NCBI GenBank assembly: GCA_041591915.1
Contig: JBFHRB010000201.1
Location: forward strand, 1-6,144
DNA from: JBFHRB01 sp041591915
GTDB taxonomy: Bacteria > Actinomycetota > Nitriliruptoria > Nitriliruptorales > Nitriliruptoraceae
DNA length: 6,144 nt
Direction: 5' to 3'
The notes under the pieces were generated by a model. That model did no database searches and had not been told where the DNA came from. It saw only the letters and a program-made list of their open reading frames with translations. Below, piece by piece: positions 1 through 6,144 of this stretch. Both the position numbers and the translations under genes were made by a program. Each line of letters begins with the position of its first letter. Position 1 is the first letter of the stretch.

Positions 1-275
1 CCGATGACGCCGGCGGCCACGCTGACCGCACGGCCCGACCGCTCGGCGACGATCGCGAGCGGCGCACCCACCACGACGGCCACCAGCGTCGCCAGGGCGC
101 TCGTCCAGGCGGTCAGCCACAGCGCCTGCCGGACGGCGGCGCTGCCGAGCGCGTCGCCCAGCCGCTCCGCGCCCCCGGCGACGGCCAGCGCGACGAGGGG
201 GAGCACGAGCAGGGCCATGCCGGCCAGGGCGAGCACCCGGACCGTTCGCGGTGTCGTCAGTCCCGGCGCGCTCAC
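1..275 (-). CDS. modB: Molybdate/tungstate ABC transporter permease, N-terminal part (ModB-like; runs off left edge)
   Basis: This is the first 91 residues of an integral membrane permease, open to the left edge with no stop. It would form the membrane channel of a molybdate or tungstate importer with ModA (binding protein) and ModC (ATPase). The N-terminus is short and basic. It is followed by a hydrophobic segment at about residues 12-33 (core ALLVLPLVALAV), a polar loop, then the stretch ALWLTAWTSALATLVAVVVG at 51-70 ending in APLA. That second segment resembles the start of the binding-protein-dependent permease core in the ModB/CysT group. The GTG start at 275 was chosen because it overlaps the slipin stop (GTGA), leaves no gap and gives a normal ModB N-terminus; only a weak GGGA lies upstream. 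The diagnostic EAA loop is outside the window, so ModB rather than another family member (sulfate, thiamine) rests partly on the ModA-like gene at the other end of the window. Confidence 0.66.
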   Translation of the reverse strand, partial: MSAPGLTTPRTVRVLALAGMALLVLPLVALAVAGGAERLGDALGSAAVRQALWLTAWTSALATLVAVVVGAPLAIVAERSGRAVSVAAGVI

Positions 276-1069
276 GCGTCCCGAGGCGTGGCGCGGGCGG
301 CGAGGTCCGCGAGCACGTTCGCGCCGTTGTCGACGAACCGCAGCAGCTCGATCGGCAGCGGGAAGATCAGGGTCGAGTTCCGCTCCGCGCTGACCTCGGT
401 CATCGTGGAGAGCACCCGCAGCTGCATGGCGCCCGGAGCTGCGGCCATGACGTCGGCGGCATCGGAGAGCTTCTGGGCCGCCTCGAACTCACCCTGGGCG
501 TGGATGACCTTCGCGCGCCGCTCACGCTCCGCCTCGGCCTGCTTGGCCATCGCACGCCGCATCGCCTCGGGGAGCTCGACGTCCTTGACCTCGACCAGCG
601 TCACCTTGACGCCCCACGGGTTCGTGAGCTCGTCGATGATCCGCTGGAGGCGGTCGTTGATGTCGTCGCGGTTGACGAGCAGCTCGTCGAGCTCGACCTG
701 GCCGAGGATGGACCGCAGCGTGGTCTGGGCGACCTGCGACGTCGCGAAGAGGTAGTTCTGGATCTGGACCACGGCCTTGACCGGGTCGATGACGTTGAAG
801 TAGGTCACCGCGTTCACCCGGACCGTCACGTTGTCCTTGGTGATGACGTCCTGCGGTGGGATGTCCTGGGTCACCGTCTGCAGGTTCACCTTCATCATCT
901 TGTCCACGACCGGGATGATGAAGAACAGGCCCGGGCCCTTGGCACCGATGACCCGGCCGAGGCGGAAGATCACGCCCCGCTCGTACTCGTTGACGATCCG
1001 CACCGCGGCGGCGATGAACGAGCCGAGCAGTACGAGGGCGACGACGCCGCCCGGTAGCAGGAAGTCCAT
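272..1069 (-). CDS. Slipin (prokaryotic stomatin, SPFH/band 7 membrane protein)
   Basis: This is a complete 265-residue membrane-anchored scaffold protein. Slipins oligomerise at the cytoplasmic membrane and are thought to organise membrane microdomains and to act as substrates or regulators of a partner NfeD protease. One hydrophobic anchor lies at residues 5-25. It is followed by the SPFH domain at about 26-185, with the family-typical NEYERGVIFRLGR (27-39), GPGLFFIIP (45-53) and PWGVKVTLVEVKDVELPEAM (151-170). A charged alanine/glutamate-rich helix at about 170-205 probably forms a coiled coil. A hydrophobic motif, NSTLIFPLPIELL (231-243), lies near the C-terminus. Length is normal for the family. 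The ATG at 1069 is supported by a strong ribosome binding site. The gene is 24 bases downstream of the NfeD gene and its stop overlaps the next start, so it is the middle gene of an apparent nfeD-slipin-modB unit. The family call is secure; the physiological role is not known from sequence. Confidence 0.95.
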   Translation of the reverse strand: MDFLLPGGVVALVLLGSFIAAAVRIVNEYERGVIFRLGRVIGAKGPGLFFIIPVVDKMMKVNLQTVTQDIPPQDVITKDNVTVRVNAVTYFNVIDPVKAVVQIQNYLFATSQVAQTTLRSILGQVELDELLVNRDDINDRLQRIIDELTNPWGVKVTLVEVKDVELPEAMRRAMAKQAEAERERRAKVIHAQGEFEAAQKLSDAADVMAAAPGAMQLRVLSTMTEVSAERNSTLIFPLPIELLRFVDNGANVLADLAARATPRDA

Positions 1070-1075
1070 GGGGCG

Positions 1076-1082
1076 CTCCTTC
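1076..1082 (-). promoter_or_regulatory. Strong Shine-Dalgarno site for the slipin gene
   Basis: Read on the minus strand, the bases are GAAGGAG, followed by six bases (CGCCCC) and the ATG at 1069. This is close to an ideal ribosome binding site in the 24-base gap after the NfeD stop codon. It fixes the slipin start and suggests efficient independent initiation on a shared mRNA. Confidence 0.8.
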
Positions 1083-1093
1083 TCGAGCGGTTT

Positions 1094-2404
1094 CTAGCCG
1101 TGGTGGGCGTGGGGCGCGACGATCAGGTCGAGGCCGTCCGCCCCGACGATGGTGACCTCGTCCTCGCGGGCGAGCTCCACCTCGCCCTCGGGCAGCAGCC
1201 GCCACCAGGTCCCGTCGATCCGCGCACGGGCCTGGCCGTCCTCGATGCGGTCGATGCGGATGGTGCGGCCGACGAGCTGATCCGTACCGGACATCGGCGC
1301 GATGCTGCGGGTGCGTGCGGCGAACGTGCCGATGGCGGCGGCACCGCCCGCGGCCAGGACGGCCGTCGGCACGAGGACGCTGATGTCGATCCCGACCCCC
1401 GTGGGTCGCTGGAAGAGGAAGAGCCCGCCCAGCACGAGGGCGACGGTGCCGCCGGCGGCCATGACGCCGACGCCGGGGACGAAGAGCTCCGCCACGAGCA
1501 GGCCGACGCCGAGCACGACGAGGGCGGCGCCGGCGTAGTTGACCGGCAGGACCGAGAGCGAGAAGAAGGCGAGGATCAGCATCACGGCGCCGATGATCCC
1601 GCCGGCACCGACCCCGGGGTTGGCGACCTCGTAGATGATCGCGAGCGTGCCGATCGAGATGAAGATGAACGCCAGGTTCGGGTCGGCCAGCGTCTGCAGG
1701 AAGCGGCGGGCCCCGCTCATCTCGATGGGGACGAGCGTCGCGTTGGCCGTGGTGAGCGTGACGGTGCCGTCGGCGAGCTCGACCTCGGCCCCGTCGACCT
1801 CGGCGAGGAGGTCGTCGATGCTGTCGGCGATGAGGTCGATCGCCCCGATCTCGAGCGCTTCGTTGGCCGTGATGGAGCGGCCGTCGCGGACCGATTCGAC
1901 GGCGAACTCGACGTTGCGTCCGCGCTCCTCGGCGATGGTCTCGGCGTAGGCCGCGGCGTTGTTGATGACCTTGTCGCCGATCTCGCCGCCCTGCAGGTCC
2001 ACGGGCGTGGCGGCGCCGATCGTCGTGGCGGGTGCCATCGCCGCGATGTGGGCGGACAGGGTGATGAAGGTGCCGGCCGAGCCGGCGTCCGCGCCGCGCG
2101 GTGAGACGTACACGATGACCGGCACGTCGGCCTCGAAGAACGATTGCACGATCTCGCGCATCGAGGTGACCAGCCCGCCCGGCGTGTCGAGCTCGACGAG
2201 CAGTGCGGCGTGGCCCTCGGCAGCGGCGGCGTCGACCGTGTCGGCGAGGTGGTCGGCGATCACGGGGGTGATGGGTCCGGTGACGGTGGTGGTCGCGATC
2301 GTCGAGCGGCCCTGGGCCATCGCGGCGCCGGCCATGCCGAAGGTCCCGGCGAGCAGGAACGCGAGCGCGAGGACGGCGAGGGGGCGGCGGGTGGCGTGGC
2401 TCAT
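1094..2404 (-). CDS. NfeD-family membrane serine protease (ClpP-class, slipin operon partner)
   Basis: This is a complete 436-residue long-form NfeD protein (NfeD1b/STOPP type). It is predicted to cleave membrane or secreted substrates outside the cytoplasm, including its slipin partner. A signal peptide spans about residues 1-30 (hydrophobic core VLALAFLLAG, likely cleavage after AMA). The ClpP/SppA-like protease domain covers about 34-225, with DTPGGL at 73-78, the nucleophile region GADAGSAGT (Ser109) and the candidate general base Lys145 in GDKVINN, followed by AEERGRN at 158-164. Ser and Lys match the catalytic dyad known for the archaeal homologue PH1510. Several membrane segments follow at about 244-260, 266-285, 290-332 (probably two) and 341-361. 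A C-terminal OB-fold NfeD domain lies at about 375-430 (VGRTIRIDRI to GADGLDLIV). The ATG at 2404 precedes a good signal peptide but has no Shine-Dalgarno, only a C-run, so initiation may be leaderless. The pairing with slipin just downstream is the classic arrangement. Confidence 0.93.
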   Translation of the reverse strand: MSHATRRPLAVLALAFLLAGTFGMAGAAMAQGRSTIATTTVTGPITPVIADHLADTVDAAAAEGHAALLVELDTPGGLVTSMREIVQSFFEADVPVIVYVSPRGADAGSAGTFITLSAHIAAMAPATTIGAATPVDLQGGEIGDKVINNAAAYAETIAEERGRNVEFAVESVRDGRSITANEALEIGAIDLIADSIDDLLAEVDGAEVELADGTVTLTTANATLVPIEMSGARRFLQTLADPNLAFIFISIGTLAIIYEVANPGVGAGGIIGAVMLILAFFSLSVLPVNYAGAALVVLGVGLLVAELFVPGVGVMAAGGTVALVLGGLFLFQRPTGVGIDISVLVPTAVLAAGGAAAIGTFAARTRSIAPMSGTDQLVGRTIRIDRIEDGQARARIDGTWWRLLPEGEVELAREDEVTIVGADGLDLIVAPHAHHG

Positions 2405-2499
2405 GGGGGCATTGTCACGTAGTGGGGCCTCGCCCGCACGTCCGTCTGCCGTCGAGGTCCTGCGAGTACCGTCTCGGCCCTCAGAGATCGGTCCCCCCT
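2405..2499. promoter_or_regulatory. Divergent intergenic region between the nfeD-like and ABC ATPase genes
   Basis: These 95 bases must hold the promoters for both divergent units. On the minus strand, GACAAT (2411-2416) lies six bases before the NfeD ATG. That would suit a -10 element for a leaderless transcript, but it lacks the initial T of the TANNNT consensus and has no visible -35. On the plus strand, TACCGT (2467-2472) fits TANNNT and lies 27 bases before the ATPase GTG. Neither start has a clear Shine-Dalgarno. I see no convincing operator palindrome or terminator hairpin. That the region acts as a two-way promoter is inferred from gene orientation; the individual boxes are weak. Confidence 0.4.
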
Positions 2500-3246
2500 G
2501 TGACTGCCCCCGCGCCCACGACCACGACCGCCGCCCGCGTCGTCGACGGCCACAAGACCTACGGCGAGGGCGAGACCGCCGTGCACGCGCTCGCCGGGAT
2601 CAACGTCGAGATCGCGCGCAACGAGTTCACGGCGATCATGGGTCCGTCGGGCTCGGGCAAGTCGACACTGCTGCACTGCCTGGCCGGCCTCGACACGCTC
2701 ACGAGCGGGCACGTGTTCATCGGCGAGACGGAGCTCGGGTCGTTGCGGGAGCGCGACCTCACGATCCTGCGGCGCACGAAGGTCGGCTTCGTGTTCCAGG
2801 CCTACAACCTCGTGCCGACCCTCACGGCGCTGGACAACATCCGCCTGCCGCTCGATCTCGCCGGCTCCGACCCCGACCACTCCTGGCTCGACCTGGTCAT
2901 CGACACGCTCGGCATCCGCGACCGGCTCGACCACAAGCCCGCCGAGCTGTCGGGCGGCCAGCAGCAGCGCGTCGCCGCCGCGCGTGCGCTCGCCAGCAAG
3001 CCCGAGATCATCTTCGCCGACGAACCGACCGGCGCCCTCGACTCGAACACCGGCGCCGCGTTCCTCGGCTTCCTCGAGCGCGCCGTCAAGGAGTTCGGCC
3101 AGACGATCGTCATGGTCAGCCATGACCCGGGCGCCGCGTCCCACGCCGATCGGCTGTTGTTCCTGGCCGACGGGGTCATCGTCGACGAGATGCGCGAGCC
3201 GACGCCGGACCGGGTCCTCGATCGCATGAAGGCGCTGGAGGCCTGA
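2500..3246 (+). CDS. ABC transporter ATP-binding protein, MacB/LolD type
   Basis: This 248-residue cytoplasmic ATPase powers the permease encoded immediately downstream. All nucleotide-binding motifs are intact: Walker A GPSGSGKST (48-56), Q-loop Gln100 in FVFQAYNLVP, signature LSGGQQQR (150-157), Walker B IIFADEP (170-176) with catalytic Glu175, D-loop ALDS (179-182) and switch His208 in VMVSHD. The pattern (FQAYNLVPTLTALDN, ADEPTGALDS) is that of the MacB/LolD/FtsE group, which works with FtsX-like permeases rather than with classic importers or exporters. The reading frame is open upstream to a GTG at 2422, but the GTG at 2500 is preferred. It gives a normal family N-terminus (a short Thr/Ala-rich tail before VVDGHKTYG), whereas the extra 26 residues are arginine- and proline-rich with no family resemblance. 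No clear ribosome binding site supports either start. Substrate is unknown. A role outside molybdate uptake is inferred from the family. Confidence 0.93.
   Translation: MTAPAPTTTTAARVVDGHKTYGEGETAVHALAGINVEIARNEFTAIMGPSGSGKSTLLHCLAGLDTLTSGHVFIGETELGSLRERDLTILRRTKVGFVFQAYNLVPTLTALDNIRLPLDLAGSDPDHSWLDLVIDTLGIRDRLDHKPAELSGGQQQRVAAARALASKPEIIFADEPTGALDSNTGAAFLGFLERAVKEFGQTIVMVSHDPGAASHADRLLFLADGVIVDEMREPTPDRVLDRMKALEA
3237..3241 (+). promoter_or_regulatory. Shine-Dalgarno site for the FtsX-like permease, inside the ATPase gene end
   Basis: GGAGG lies in the last codons of the ATPase gene, seven bases before the ATG at 3249. With only two bases between the ATPase stop and this start, it supports the chosen start and indicates coupled translation of the two subunits. 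Confidence 0.7.
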
Positions 3247-3248
3247 CG

Positions 3249-5810
3249 ATGTGGGCCGTCACCCTCAAGGGCCTCCTCGCGCACAAGACCCGCCTGGCGC
3301 TGACCGGGCTCGCGATCGTGCTCGGGGTCGCGTTCGTCGCCGGGACCTTCATCTTCACCGACTCGCTCGACGACTCGTTCGCGGGGCTGTTCGCCGACAT
3401 CAACGCGAACACCGACGCCTACGTGAACCCCGTGAAGCCGTTCGAGGACACGAGCCCCGAGACGGCCTTCGTGCCGGAGCTCCCGACGCTCGACGCGTCG
3501 GTGCTGGACCTCGTCGCAGGTGTGGAAGGGGTCGCGGACGTCGGGGGGTTCGTCCAGGGCTTCGCCCAGATCATCGCGCCCGACGGCACGGCGGTCGGTG
3601 GTCAGGGCCCGCCCACGCTCGGGTTCAACTTCGACGACTTCGAGGGCGGCGCGGTGACCCTGCGCGAGGGCCGAGGCCCGCAGGCCCGCAACGAGGTCAC
3701 GATCGACATCGGGTCGGCCGAGGCTGCCGGGCTCGGCATCGGCGACGACGTGGACGTCGTCACACCGGTCGGGCGGCGCAGCTACCAGGTCGTCGGCACG
3801 ACCGGGTTCGGTGACGAGGACGACCTCCTCGGCGCGACGATCGTGACCTTCGACCTCGCAGAGGCCCGCGAGGTCTTCGACAAGGACGGCGTCTACGACC
3901 AACTCGCGGTGATCGGTGAGCCGGACATCGACTCCGAGGAGCTCATGGCGCGGATCGCCGCCGTCCTGCCCGAGGACGCGGAGGTCGTCAGCGCGGCGTC
4001 GCAGTCGGAGAGTGACCTCGAGGACATCCGGAGCTTCCTCGGGTTCTTCAACACGATCCTGCTCACCTTCGCCGCCGTGTCGCTGTTCGTCGGCGCCTTC
4101 ATCATCGCGAACACGTTCTCCATCGTGGTGGCGCAGCGGACGCGCGAGTTCGCCCTGCTCCGTGCGGTCGGTGCGAGCACGCGCCAGGTCACACGGTCGG
4201 TGATGCTCGAGGCCCTGCTCGTCGGTGTCGTGGCGTCGGCCCTGGGCCTGCTCGTCGGCATCGGGCTGGCCGGCGGCCTGCGGGGACTGCTCGACGCCTT
4301 CGGCTTCGGCTTCCCGGAGGGCGAGAACGTGCTCGCCCCGAGGACCGTGGTCGTCTCGCTCGTGCTCGGGACGGTGCTGACGCTGGTCTCTGCCGTGCTC
4401 CCCGCCCTGCGGGCCGCCCGGGTGCCGCCCGTGGAGGCGATGCGTCCTGGGTCACAGGCCAGCGAGGGTTCGTCGAGCGCCAGGACCGTGCTGGGCGCCG
4501 TCGCCGGAGCGGTTGGCGTCGTGGCGCTGATCGTCGGCCTGCTCGCGACACCGGACAACGCGATCAGCTACGTCGGGGCGGGGGCCCTGCTGACGATGCT
4601 CGGCGTGGCCCTGCTGAGCCCCCTGATCGCCGGCCGCGTCACGGGCGTGCTCGGCCTGCCGGTCGCCCGACGCTCGGTCGACGGGCGGCTGGCCCGTGAG
4701 AACTCACGGCGCAACCCCAAGCGCACCGCGTCGACGGCGTCGGCGCTGATGATCGGCCTGGCGCTCGTCTCCTTCGTGACCATCCTGGCGTCGTCGATCA
4801 CGGGGTCGGTCGCCAGGCTGCTCGACGAGCAGTTCCGGTCGGACTTCATCATCGCGGGGGCCGCCGCCGGTCCACCACAGCTCTTCTCGCCGGCGATCTC
4901 GGCGGCCGTCGACGCGCTGCCGGAGACCGGAGCGGTCTCCGGGATCCGGCTCGGGACGACGCAGCCGCAGGACGCTGCGGGCAGCCAGATCCCGATCGCC
5001 GCCGTCGACGCGGCCGTCATCGACGAACTGGTCTCGCTCGGTGCCGAGGGAGGCGACGTGTCGGCGCTCGGCGAAGGGCAGTTCCTGGCGCTGGGCTCGC
5101 TGGCGGAGGAGCGTGGTTGGGCGGTGGGTGACACGATCCCCTTCACGTTCATCGCGACCGGCACGCGTGAGCTGGAGATGGTCGGCACGTTCGAGTCCGA
5201 CGAGCTCATCGGCGGACGGATGCTCGTCGACCTCTCGACCTACGAGGCCAACTTCAACAACGACCTCGAGGTCTTCATCTACGGCAACGCGGCCGACGGC
5301 GTCGCGGTCGAGGACGCCCTCGCTGCGGTCGAGGGGGTACTCGCCGATGCCCCGAACCTCGGCGTCCGCGACCAGGCGAGCTTCCGGGAGGAACAGGACG
5401 CCGCGATCGGCCAGATCCTCAACCTCATGATCGCGCTCCTGTTCTTCGCCATCGTGGTCGCGCTGATCGGCATCACGAACACGATGGCACTGTCGGTCTT
5501 CGAGCGGACCCGCGAGCTCGGGCTGCTCCGGGCCGTCGGCATGACCCGCCGCCAGGTGAGGCGGATGGTTCGCTACGAAGCGGGGATCGTGTCCGCCTTC
5601 GGGGCGGTGCTCGGGGTCGTCGTCGGGGCCTTCTTCGCGTGGAGCGTCGTGCGGTCGCTCGCCGAGCAGGGACTCGACACGCTGGTCTTCCCCGTTGGGC
5701 GGCTGCTCGTCTACATCGTCATCGCCGCGCTCGCGGGCATCGCGGCCGGGAGCTTCCCGGCGCGACGCGCCGCGAACCTCGACGTGCTCGAGGCCGTCAC
5801 GACGGAGTGA
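3249..5810 (+). CDS. ABC transporter permease with two FtsX-like halves (MacB/type VII superfamily)
   Basis: This 853-residue membrane subunit pairs with the upstream ATPase. By hydrophobicity I place about ten membrane helices: 17-37, 268-292, 320-343, 366-388, 412-433, 438-460, 497-520, 724-747, 777-800 and 816-836. Two large extracytoplasmic domains lie between them, at about 38-265 (MacB periplasmic-core-like) and 521-722. The FtsX domains recur as two related copies. The first has QRTREFALLRAVGASTRQV (296-314) and ends LPALRAARVPPVEAMR. The second has FERTRELGLLRAVGMTRRQV (751-770) and ends FPARRAANLDVLEAV. Each half thus has its own coupling motif for the ATPase. The size and layout fit the long actinobacterial permeases of this superfamily, roughly twice a four-helix MacB or LolC-type unit. 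Type VII systems transmit mechanical force across the membrane (peptide or drug efflux, lipoprotein release, hydrolase activation). No HlyD-like adaptor or two-component genes are adjacent, so the substrate cannot be named. The 3' end overlaps the modA-like gene. Confidence 0.92.
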   Translation: MWAVTLKGLLAHKTRLALTGLAIVLGVAFVAGTFIFTDSLDDSFAGLFADINANTDAYVNPVKPFEDTSPETAFVPELPTLDASVLDLVAGVEGVADVGGFVQGFAQIIAPDGTAVGGQGPPTLGFNFDDFEGGAVTLREGRGPQARNEVTIDIGSAEAAGLGIGDDVDVVTPVGRRSYQVVGTTGFGDEDDLLGATIVTFDLAEAREVFDKDGVYDQLAVIGEPDIDSEELMARIAAVLPEDAEVVSAASQSESDLEDIRSFLGFFNTILLTFAAVSLFVGAFIIANTFSIVVAQRTREFALLRAVGASTRQVTRSVMLEALLVGVVASALGLLVGIGLAGGLRGLLDAFGFGFPEGENVLAPRTVVVSLVLGTVLTLVSAVLPALRAARVPPVEAMRPGSQASEGSSSARTVLGAVAGAVGVVALIVGLLATPDNAISYVGAGALLTMLGVALLSPLIAGRVTGVLGLPVARRSVDGRLARENSRRNPKRTASTASALMIGLALVSFVTILASSITGSVARLLDEQFRSDFIIAGAAAGPPQLFSPAISAAVDALPETGAVSGIRLGTTQPQDAAGSQIPIAAVDAAVIDELVSLGAEGGDVSALGEGQFLALGSLAEERGWAVGDTIPFTFIATGTRELEMVGTFESDELIGGRMLVDLSTYEANFNNDLEVFIYGNAADGVAVEDALAAVEGVLADAPNLGVRDQASFREEQDAAIGQILNLMIALLFFAIVVALIGITNTMALSVFERTRELGLLRAVGMTRRQVRRMVRYEAGIVSAFGAVLGVVVGAFFAWSVVRSLAEQGLDTLVFPVGRLLVYIVIAALAGIAAGSFPARRAANLDVLEAVTTE

Positions 5811-6144
5811 ACCCGTGCGCCTCCCAGATGGCGCGCGCGGCCTCGGACCGGAGGAAGGCCTCGAGCTCGTGCGCCCCGGCGAGGTCGGTCAGCCGCTGCA
5901 GCGTGTAGCGGGCGCCGGCCACGTCGTCGAGCGGGACGTGGTCGAGCTCGCCCACGTCGACGAGGTAGGAGATGGCGGCGTCCGCGGCCCCGCTGGTGAC
6001 CTTCGCACGGACGAGTGCGGCGCTGTCCTCGAGCGAGACGATGTTGTCGTCGACAGCGGCCAGCTGGTCGCTCGTGAGAAGCCCGCTGGCGCTCCACTGC
6101 TCGAACGCCGCGCGCGTGTAGCGGCCGAGCGGCACGTCACGGTC
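5797..6144 (-). CDS. modA: Molybdate ABC transporter substrate-binding protein, C-terminal part (ModA-like; runs off right edge)
   Basis: The last 115 residues of an extracytoplasmic binding protein, open to the right edge. ModA captures molybdate or tungstate and delivers it to ModB. The fragment begins DRDVPLGRYTRAAFE, as in the hinge/second lobe of ModA proteins. It continues with NIVSLEDSAALVRAKVTSG (34-52), then ADAAISYLVDV (54-64) and the closing helices ELEAFLRSEAARAIWEAHGF (93-112). Tyr60 of the fragment lies where ModA proteins carry a ligand-contacting tyrosine; this alignment is from memory. An internal GTG at 6135 is in frame but is not the true start, because the frame and the similarity continue to the edge and a ModA protein is normally about 230-270 residues. 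The stop at 5797 lies inside the last codons of the convergent permease gene, and no terminator hairpin is visible between them. The ModA family is fairly sure; the specificity (molybdate or tungstate) is not determinable here. Confidence 0.85.
   Translation of the reverse strand, partial: DRDVPLGRYTRAAFEQWSASGLLTSDQLAAVDDNIVSLEDSAALVRAKVTSGAADAAISYLVDVGELDHVPLDDVAGARYTLQRLTDLAGAHELEAFLRSEAARAIWEAHGFTPS

Noticed and set aside
251..1057. Plus-strand open frame (268 codons) opposite the slipin gene
   Set aside because: The Asp/Leu/Val/His/Arg-rich product is a shadow of slipin, which is highly conserved on the minus strand.
1070..1093. Possible terminator or regulatory hairpin between the NfeD and slipin genes
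   Set aside because: The only self-complementary element is the short CTCGAG at 1082-1087. There is no stable stem or T-run, and the gap is explained by the slipin ribosome binding site.
1100..2104. Long plus-strand open frame (334 codons) opposite the NfeD gene
   Set aside because: Its product is an Asp/Gly/Arg/Ala-rich string with no hydrophobic core or family motif, as expected from the opposite strand of a GC-rich gene. The minus-strand frame has a signal peptide, catalytic motifs and an OB-fold domain.
2422..2499. N-terminal extension of the ABC ATPase from a GTG at 2422
   Set aside because: The 26 extra residues look like translated intergenic DNA, and starting there would place almost all of the divergent promoter region inside the gene. 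GTG at 2500 gives a family-typical N-terminus.
2401..3144. Minus-strand open frame (247 codons) opposite the ATPase gene
   Set aside because: It is fully antisense to a gene with all ABC ATPase motifs, and its product is Arg/Glu/Gly-rich without recognisable motifs.
2802..3902. Minus-strand open frame (366 codons) spanning the ATPase-permease junction
   Set aside because: It crosses two well-supported plus-strand genes and encodes a low-complexity Arg/Asp/Glu/Val-rich product with no family features.
5797..6135. A complete small 112-residue protein starting at the GTG at 6135
   Set aside because: The frame stays open to the window edge and the upstream residues (DRD) join smoothly to a ModA-like hinge sequence, so this is the 3' part of a longer gene.

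Overview
The window is a strongly GC-rich stretch of bacterial chromosome. Third codon positions are almost all G or C, two of the starts I chose are GTG, and genes are packed with gaps of 0-95 bases. This suggests a high-GC actinobacterium or a relative. That is an inference from composition and gene style; no phylogenetic marker gene is present.

Layout from left to right. (1) Bases 1-275, minus strand: the N-terminal 91 residues of an ABC-transporter inner-membrane permease, best read as ModB (molybdate/tungstate). It runs off the left edge. (2) Bases 272-1069, minus: a slipin (prokaryotic stomatin, SPFH family). (3) Bases 1094-2404, minus: a long NfeD / ClpP-class membrane serine protease, the usual operon partner of slipins. 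(4) Bases 2405-2499: a short divergent intergenic region. (5) Bases 2500-3246, plus: an ABC ATPase of the MacB/LolD type. (6) Bases 3249-5810, plus: its partner, a large permease with two FtsX-like halves. (7) Bases 5797-6144, minus: the C-terminal 115 residues of a ModA-like molybdate-binding protein. It runs off the right edge and overlaps the permease tail-to-tail by 14 bases.

Three functional units are therefore interleaved. The NfeD protease and slipin form a known protease-substrate pair at the membrane. The ATPase and permease form a two-gene type VII ABC system, likely for mechanotransmission, lipid or lipoprotein handling, or export. The molybdate-uptake genes lie at the two ends on the same strand, about 5.5 kb apart, so an ordinarily contiguous modA-modB pair appears to be split. 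The permease start overlaps the slipin stop (GTGA), so nfeD, slipin and the modB-like gene look like one transcription unit, while modA lies beyond the oppositely oriented ABC pair.

I find no RNA genes, insertion sequences, CRISPR arrays or convincing terminators. Each gene is of a recognisable family. What is unusual is the arrangement, especially the slipin/ModB coupling and the split mod locus. I do not see evidence for a wholly new system.
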